Positions 57,695 through 64,000 of a stretch of DNA of 64,000 nucleotides are shown here, one piece after another. Source of the stretch: Chrysoperla carnea (lineage: Eukaryota; Arthropoda; Insecta; Neuroptera; Chrysopidae); contig NC_058339.1 in the NCBI RefSeq assembly GCF_905475395.1, positions 19,662,001-19,726,000 of the forward strand. The letters run 5' to 3'. Within the stretch, counting starts at the first letter, position 1, and each line of letters begins with the position of its first letter. The translations under genes were made by a program, and so were the position numbers. The notes beneath the pieces were generated by a model. It made no database searches. It had not been told where the DNA came from and was given only the letters and a program-made list of their open reading frames with translations.

Positions 57695-60600
57695 TTTCTA
57701 GTCTAAAAATGCTAATAATCCTTTTCCGTAACTATGAATACACCTTGTTGCCGATCCGGCAGATCTTTAAGACACATATGTAATAAAAAATATACAATAA
57801 ATAAATAATAATAATATATTTGTTTATGTATAAGAATATTTATAAAGAGACGTGTAGTGTAGGGTATTTTATACAGGGAAGAGAAAGTAAATTTATAGTA
57901 TGGGTATATATGTATGAAATAATATGTATCTGGTTATTATATGTATATTAGTATATTACATATCTACATACAAATGAGAAAAAGAAGTGTAAGTGATTCC
58001 AACACATATGAAGTTTATAATGTAGAAAGTGACAAGGTGAACTTGTGACTTGGGTGAGACATTGTATTAAACCATAGAAATGGCGTGTTTGTTATTCAAT
58101 GCATTTTATAGTTAATACTTTTAATTGATTTTCAATAATTTTAATTAACTTTATAAATCCGTATGTTTTGCAATGATCCCTGGAATCTAAGATCTTCAGA
58201 TCTGCAAGTACGCAACTCTAAGAAAGAACGCAAATAATAGAAAAATAAGAGGCTTACGATACACAGCTTATTGGTCAACGTGTTCGATTTTTGTATCTGG
58301 TGCCTTAGTTGTTTAACTAATACTCCGAAAAAATTCCAGTGCCAATTTGCTTGCGACTATTTAGAACCTTAAAATTCACTTTGAATAAAGGTTTCAATTA
58401 TAATTTCATGAACGTATTTCTTTTTTTCTGATAGTAAGCCAATTCTTAACTACTAGGTTCCAGAAAATCTGAAACCCACGGTTAATTTTGTTTCTTCAAT
58501 ATTCCGAAGTATTCCGTCTAATCGACACAATTTTAGATTTAGAGTAAAAGATTTCTTCAAACCTTTCTCTCTCTAAAAACCTTAAATTGCATTATGAGTA
58601 AGCGATTTATAAGGGTTTTTCATTTGCAATGATAGAACTTTATTTTTTAAAAGAGTAATTTTTGCAGCAATTTGTGTGATTTAAAACCCACTAAATGTAA
58701 CCCATAACTATACCGAGAGACATTAGCGAAAAGATACAATATTTCGATTACTTGACCACACCGATTCGCTTTAATTAAGGTTACTGATAGTGTTTGCGCA
58801 AACTTTCATGGACCTCCAATCAATCTTCACGTATCAATGGCTTTGACGTACGCATGCGGTTGATTCATTTAATTCATCCACTATTTAAAAAAATATCGTG
58901 CTAAGTGTGATTTCTACTATCTACTGGCTGGTGTAGTATATGGTATATGCATGAAGGAGATGCACTCAGCCTCTCAAAATAACTGAGGAGCTGATAAATG
59001 TAATTATTAGCGGAAAAGGTTGTAAAACACATATATGGTATCACAATGGGTTCTATAGCCTAAGTGTGTCCTTCTTGGACAGCCAATATAACCTAACAGC
59101 ATGTGTCATGAGCCTTCTATGAAAACTGTTGTGCTTTTTCGGGCAATGCTATGTTTTTTGTGCAAACTCTAATACGAACGATGACTTCTTACTGATTTAT
59201 ACGTATTCTAATTTTTTTTATATAGAGCAATAAGAAGAAGAAGTCCAATAATCTAAATAAAAACCAATAAGAGCAAAAAAGATGTGAGGACATTTACGAC
59301 CTTATTCTATCGGACTTCTCAATCAAATATGATGACATGTAGCAATATTTGTACCTACATGCATAGTTTCATGTATAAATAATTGTATGAATGTGTATGT
59401 GTATTCTAGGTATACGGGTGACTACAAGACAACAACTTTCACCCATTATTATTTTTTATTTTATTTTATTTTTATTTTTTTAAATATTAATTGCTTTTAT
59501 AGATTGTTGACAAAAAATAATTCAAGTATAATAATAAAATGTATGTTCAAACTTAGAGATTCGTAGTGTCAATAATGATACATTGATTTATATTTTAAAC
59601 AGAGTTAATCGTAACTTTTGTTCAGAAAAATCTTAAGGGAGTATTCTGGTGTAGAAGAAGCCTAAATTACAGGCCCTTGTAGTCATCTGAAACGGAAAAT
59701 CGGCGATTTCAGAGTCATACATTGGGCCTTTTTTTACTTCATATGCAATTTCTTGCAAAGTAATTTCTGCTAATCGAGCTGTTTTGAAATAGCAAAAGTA
59801 AGCAGTTCAGAGGGATCAATACGAACTTCTATACCAGAAAATTCGCTGTATCTCCGAAATTAATTCGAATTTTGAATCCTTGAGGGGCTAGCCTTTAAAC
59901 AATTGATTCTTACGTTTTAATATTTAGAAAAGACTAATATATGCACCGAGAAAACACTTTTTATTATCTTTTGTTCACCTAAGTATAAGTCCAAATTGTA
60001 GAGACTCGAGAGAATAATTTAATTTTATGATTTCATAGATTAACTCTATGAAATCACCACGGTTTGAGCCTCAAATAGGACAAAAATTCCTCTAACAGAG
60101 TTAGGAAGTTTGGCTAATAATAATATGTGACCGTTTTGCAGTTTTCATGTTAATTAGCCACTCCTGAACAGCATCTAGAGTTACAGTAACGTCCGACCTT
60201 TTTCCACCTAACCCAATTTTTTCAACATGTCGTCTGGCAAATAATGGTGCTTGATCTTTTTGTTTACTGATCAAATTTTATTTATTATGTATTCATAATA
60301 ATTCATCTATAAGACGTATAATGTATGATTATTATCAATATTGTGTTTATTATATGAAATGTATGACAAATTCTAACAAACTATTCAAATATTTAATAGT
60401 TTAAATAATTTAATATGTAAATATTAAATTGCAATATTTATTTAAATTTCAACAATACTTAACTCATGAATAAATAGAACTCAAAGAGTAAAGAAATAAA
60501 TAGTATGGATATTATAATAGTACATATGTAGCCTGAATAGAAGTTTGAAGCTCCGGGAAACGAGGACACATCTTCGGTGGTTTGAGTTTTCTTATCAGTG

Positions 60601-61059
60601 GCTTTTCACATATTCCTACTGCGTTCTCATCGATAATCTACGATGTATTTTACATAAAACTAATCGCGAAGCTATACGAAAAAGACACTTGAATTTTAGT
60701 AGTGGTATCAAGAGTCAGTGACTCAGAACAGATTAGTTTTAATATTTCTTTGACATTTTATCGACATATCGACAGTCGACAATTTGTTGCTCGAAAAATT
60801 TGCTATACAAATTTATTTATACATATGAAAGAATTGCTTAACGTCTAATATTCATATTGACAAACAACAAGGGAAAAAAAATCGACATAATTATGCCGGC
60901 CTTTCGTCCGCCATGTATTGGGTTGCCGAAAATTTTCAGAATTTTTCTAGAATGTTTTTTTGTTTTTCGAAAATGTTTTACAACACCAGTAGTTGAAGCT
61001 ACCTGTTCCTTTCAACTCCTTATATTTTATAGCTTTGGAGAAAATGGACACCAAAATAA

Positions 61060-61390
61060 ACAGTGATGTTTACGAAAAAATGTTTAAAACAAAAGTTTAC
61101 TTTTTTATAAGGATGAATAAGAAAGAACTTTTTGTTCTATTTCTAAAGATTTACATGATGGGTCCTACCCATTTGACCGAGACTCAAGACTCAATTGACA
61201 TATAATGCTCATTCACGAACTTTTTACGTCCTGAGCACGCTATATAAATTTCAGCTTGATATCTCTTTTCGTTTTTGAGTTATTGTTTCCACAGACGGAC
61301 AGGCAGACAGATAATCAGAAATGGATTCTGTAGGTGATTTTATGGACATTTATACCAAAATTTGGTTCGTAGCATCAATATACAGAAAAA
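61060..61390 (-). repeat. R1 MITE copy, partial
   Basis: ACAGTGATGTTTACGAAAAA, TGATGGGTCCTACCCATTTG, ATGCTCATTCACGAACTT, TCCTGAGCACGCTATATAAA, GTAGGTGATTTTATGGACAT and GTTCGTAGCATCAATAT follow the reverse-orientation R1 order. Both termini are missing. Confidence 0.75.
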
Positions 61391-61678
61391 TTCCGTACGG
61401 GATGGCTGTGTCGAAATCTTAATACCAATCGAAGCCAATAACAATTATATAACGTTTTGTTCAAAAATTTGGTGATAAAAGTCTCAGGAAGGCCATCGGT
61501 GCTCATCCGTTCGTGTTTCGCTAAACATCCTTGTCAAAAAAGATTCCTCAGAATTATTTCTACTTTGGCGATTTACATTTCCCCCGCGATTGGGGTTACG
61601 AGATCGAATCTATTTTCCCGTATATATGCTAGACCTTATTTTTAAAATAATAAAACTGTCACAATTTGATTTTAAATA

Positions 61679-61684
61679 TTTATT
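61679..61684 (-). terminator. Polyadenylation signal for the small secreted protein gene
   Basis: TTTATT on the plus strand reads AATAAA on the minus strand, about 300 bases past the stop at 61980. Confidence 0.35.
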
Positions 61685-61979
61685 TTAAAAAAATATTTAC
61701 AATTTAAAAAAATAAAAATAAATTTGTTACATGTTTAAGATCAAAAATTGGCACTATAAGTGGAAGAATAAACAGGCAACAATACGTGAGGTGAAATCAA
61801 ATGAAGACAAATAGAAAATCCAGATAAGAATATGAAGAGAAAAATATAAATAAGAAATAGAAGAGAAATGTAAATAAAAAGTTAAAGACGAAATGAAAAT
61901 AACAAGTTTCGAAAGTACTACGATTTGCAGAGATAGAAAAAAAAAATAAAAATGAAAATTAGACAGTTTAGGAGAAGAA

Positions 61980-62493
61980 TTAATTTTGACCTATTTTATC
62001 AATTTGTCCTTGGAGATTGTTGATTACTTCTGAAGGTACTTGATCACCTAAAATTTCGAATAAGTTGATTTTTTGATTTCCAGGTATTTGTTCATATGCA
62101 GCTAATTCAATTCCTTCTTGTACCTAAACAAAAATAATGAAGATAAATATAAAAAATTAAATTTTGTAACATTACAATTAAAATGAAATAAATTTTTAAA
62201 TTATAGTAATAATTTTTTTTTATTGTAGCAATAATAATATTTAACTATATTTTTATGTAATTTATAATTTAGTTTTGTGGTAATTTTAATTTGTGGTAAA
62301 CTTGTTATATAACAATTTAGGTAGTTAACAAAAAATATTTTAAACCAACCTTTTGGATTTCTGCATCTTTTGGAATTAAATATGTGTTTTGTGCTTGACG
62401 AATTGCTTCTTTACTATATACAGCCCCATCTTTTTGTGGTCGTGCTAAACTGACAGCAACAATTCCAAGTAATACCAATACTGCCAATTTCAT
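61980..62493 (-). CDS. Small secreted insect protein of unknown function (95 aa)
   Basis: Coding exons 62493-62350 and 62123-61980 are joined in phase 0 across a 226-bp GT-AG intron, giving 95 aa. It begins MKLAVLVLLGIVAVSLARP, a textbook signal peptide with likely cleavage after Ala or near residues 17-18. The mature part is small, without cysteines, and amphipathic: IRQAQNTYLIPKDAEIQK, then VQEGIELAAYEQIPGNQ, then INLFEILGDQVPSEVINNLQ. It looks like a conserved family of short secreted insect proteins that I cannot name, and no function should be assumed. The acceptor just before the ATG (62500-62499) and a donor at 62598-62597 define a 100-bp 5'-UTR intron. A TATA box lies upstream, so this is probably a regulated, well-expressed gene. 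Confidence 0.85.
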
Positions 62494-62598
62494 TTTGCCT
62501 AAAACAGTTAAAATCCAAATTTCACTTTTTCTTCAAATTAACACAACTAATATTTTCAGGAACTAATTATTATTTTTGATCTCAAAAACACAACTCAC

Positions 62599-62650
62599 CT
62601 GATTTAAAATATTCAGGTGCTCGATCGAATACTGAATGTAATATCAAAGA
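62599..62650 (-). other. Untranslated first exon of the small secreted protein gene
   Basis: The donor CAG|GTGAGT at 62599/62598 ends a short leader. The upstream boundary is approximate; an ATTCAGT initiator-like motif lies at 62631-62637. Confidence 0.5.
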
Positions 62651-62670
62651 TTAAATGAATCGGTGTAGAC

Positions 62671-62678
62671 TTTATATA
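62671..62678 (-). promoter_or_regulatory. TATA box of the small secreted protein gene
   Basis: TATATAAA on the minus strand, 30-45 bases upstream of the likely start of the leader exon and just after a GC-richer GGGGGCTCAAG block. This is the clearest core promoter in the window. Confidence 0.65.
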
Positions 62679-62699
62679 ACTTGAGCCCCCAGAAATAAA

Positions 62700-63150
62700 T
62701 AATTTCTGTCCCTTCTTACAACATTTTAATGTTTTTTTTTATTTTTTATGAGCATATTTTTACTCTCACTTATTAGAGATTCTTCATATTATAATCATAT
62801 TTGAATCATTACCACCTCTTAATTCGGCCGCGTCTTTTTTTTTTTATTATTTTGTTTTGTTCATGTTTTAGTTTTATTAGAGAGTTTGTAGAGTATTGAA
62901 GATTTTATTTATTTATGTGATTATAATTGTGTAATTTACAAAAAAAAAATACATTTTTTAATACATTTATTTTATAAATTATCTGTAAAATTTACCTTGA
63001 GAAAATGCTTTAAATTTTTTAAACAATTGTTTTTAGCCATAATAAAATATTATATCGTGATTAAATACCAATTTCTTTAATTTTTTATGTTTTTTTTTCG
63101 AATAACTTTCATCCATAATTTCATTTTATCCGTTTCCGTGTTCATTTCTA
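62700..63150. other. Upstream DNA of the small secreted protein gene
   Basis: Very AT-rich with T and A homopolymer runs; no gene. It probably contains proximal regulatory DNA that cannot be resolved by eye. Confidence 0.4.
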
Positions 63151-63169
63151 TACACTATAGATGAAATAT

Positions 63170-63335
63170 GGCAGAGTATATTAAATTAAGTCCCAAGTTT
63201 GTAACGCTTAATCAAACAAGCGTTACAAACTCTAAAACGAAATGAGATATCAAGTAGAAATTTTTATAACGTTGTCAGGACGTAAAAAGTTACTTTTAGT
63301 TCGTAAATGAGCAACATAGGTCATAAGTTAGGTCA
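63170..63335 (+). repeat. R1 MITE fragment next to R2
   Basis: GGCAGAGTATATTAAATTAA, GTCCCAAGTTTGTAACGCTT, AACGAAATGAGATATCAAG and GTAAATGAGCAACATAGGTC follow the R1 order with an internal deletion and a small inverted duplication of AAGCGTTACAAAC. Confidence 0.65.
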
Positions 63336-63354
63336 CAAGTTATATATTATAAGC

Positions 63355-63795
63355 GGGTGGGTAGAGTTTAAAAACTATTGGACCAGTCATCAAATGCACC
63401 CGATTTTTGTATTTTTTGGGTCAAAATTACCTTATATAATGAGTTTTATCGAAATTAAAGATTTAAAAAAATTATCATTTTTTTGCAATTTTTTTAAGGG
63501 GTACCCTTTGAAAAAATCGAGAAAATCGCAAATGAAATTTTTATTTTGGAATTTGATGAAACTTGGTGGATGGGGTAATTTTGGTCCAAAAAGTATAAAA
63601 ATCAGGTTAATTTAATGATTGGATGCAGAGTTTCTGAGATATTGCAATATTTGGATCGATTTTAGTCCGTATCTCAAAAACTATTCGACCAGTCAACAAA
63701 TTCACCCGATTTTTGTACTTTTTGGGTCAAAATTATCTTATATACTAAGTTTTATCGAAATTGGAGATAAAAAAATTTTTTTTTTTTGCAATTTT
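63355..63795 (+). repeat. R2 tandem array (about 1.5 units)
   Basis: A first unit without its start (from AAAAACTATTGGACCAGTCA) is followed by a second unit at 63646 (TTGGATCGATTTTAGTCCGT), which breaks off at a T run near 63790. Same internal landmarks as 32791-33450. Confidence 0.85.
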
Positions 63796-64000
63796 GTAAG
63801 GAGTTTGTTTCCGCGAAGGTACTCATTCCGAAACTTTGGAAAACTTTAATAATTGTTTATAAATAATAATTTTAAGCCCAAAAATTAAAAACCACTAAAA
63901 TCAAACGGTAGAATTAGGTAATTTTCAATATTTTAATGATTCTCAGTAGTTATTATTATTATGTATCTATATATTTGTGTACAACTAAGTACACACTTGT
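63796..64000. other. AT-rich right edge, nothing recognised
   Basis: No ORF or repeat matched. Confidence 0.4.

Larger units (their letters stand above)
44523..61979. other. Intergenic region between two minus-strand genes, repeat-rich
   Basis: About 17.5 kb between the VWC gene start and the small secreted protein gene. Apart from the repeats listed separately I see no credible gene. Open frames of 60-90 codons are AT-biased and unrecognisable. The VWC promoter should lie at its left end. Confidence 0.5.

Overview
The window is AT-rich nuclear DNA from an arthropod, almost certainly an insect. Genes are split by GT-AG introns, intergenic DNA is full of short non-autonomous transposons and tandem repeats, and one promoter has a TATA box. 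All the proteins are of animal or insect type. No bacterial, viral, rRNA or CRISPR features were seen. The exact insect order cannot be read from the sequence.

Four protein-coding genes can be reconstructed exon by exon, with reading phases that agree at every junction. (1) Minus strand, 1078-5633: a complete nine-exon peroxisomal acyl-CoA oxidase of the ACOX3 type, 718 aa, ending in a Ser-Lys-Ile peroxisome-targeting tripeptide. (2) Plus strand, 14870-16981: a two-exon Ciao1, 338 aa, the WD40 subunit of the cytosolic iron-sulfur targeting complex. (3) Minus strand, 19363-44522: a secreted, mucin-like protein of about 1057 aa with four complete 10-cysteine VWC domains and a C-terminal half VWC. 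Its signal-peptide exon lies about 18 kb upstream of the first VWC exon. (4) Minus strand, 61980-62493: a 95-aa secreted protein of unknown function with a 5'-UTR intron and a TATA box. A possible last exon of a plus-strand gene sits at the left edge (446-615), tail to tail with the oxidase.

The rest is repeats. R1 is a MITE of up to 549 bp with perfect 11-bp terminal inverted repeats (41017-41565) and at least six further copies or fragments. One copy is split by a hAT-like element with an 8-bp target duplication (31511-31911). Another (46449-46902) sits inside a relic of a second inverted-repeat element, R6, whose complete copy is at 57253-57694. R2 is a family with internal tandem units of about 305 bp and Helitron-like termini at four loci (32.8, 45.1, 55.6 and 63.4 kb). 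Other elements are a DINE/Helitron-like element (28701-29163), a Tc1/mariner-like MITE (27731-28262), a long-TIR element inside the Ciao1 intron (15421-16133), a tRNA-derived SINE (47830-48020), a LINE 3' relic (35895-36290), several fold-back elements and three degenerate tandem arrays.

The genes do not form a pathway: they are a peroxisomal beta-oxidation enzyme, an Fe-S assembly factor, an extracellular matrix-type protein and a small secreted protein. No clearly new biological system was found. The best candidates for follow-up are the VWC/mucin gene, the small secreted protein, and the transposon-derived hairpins and satellites.
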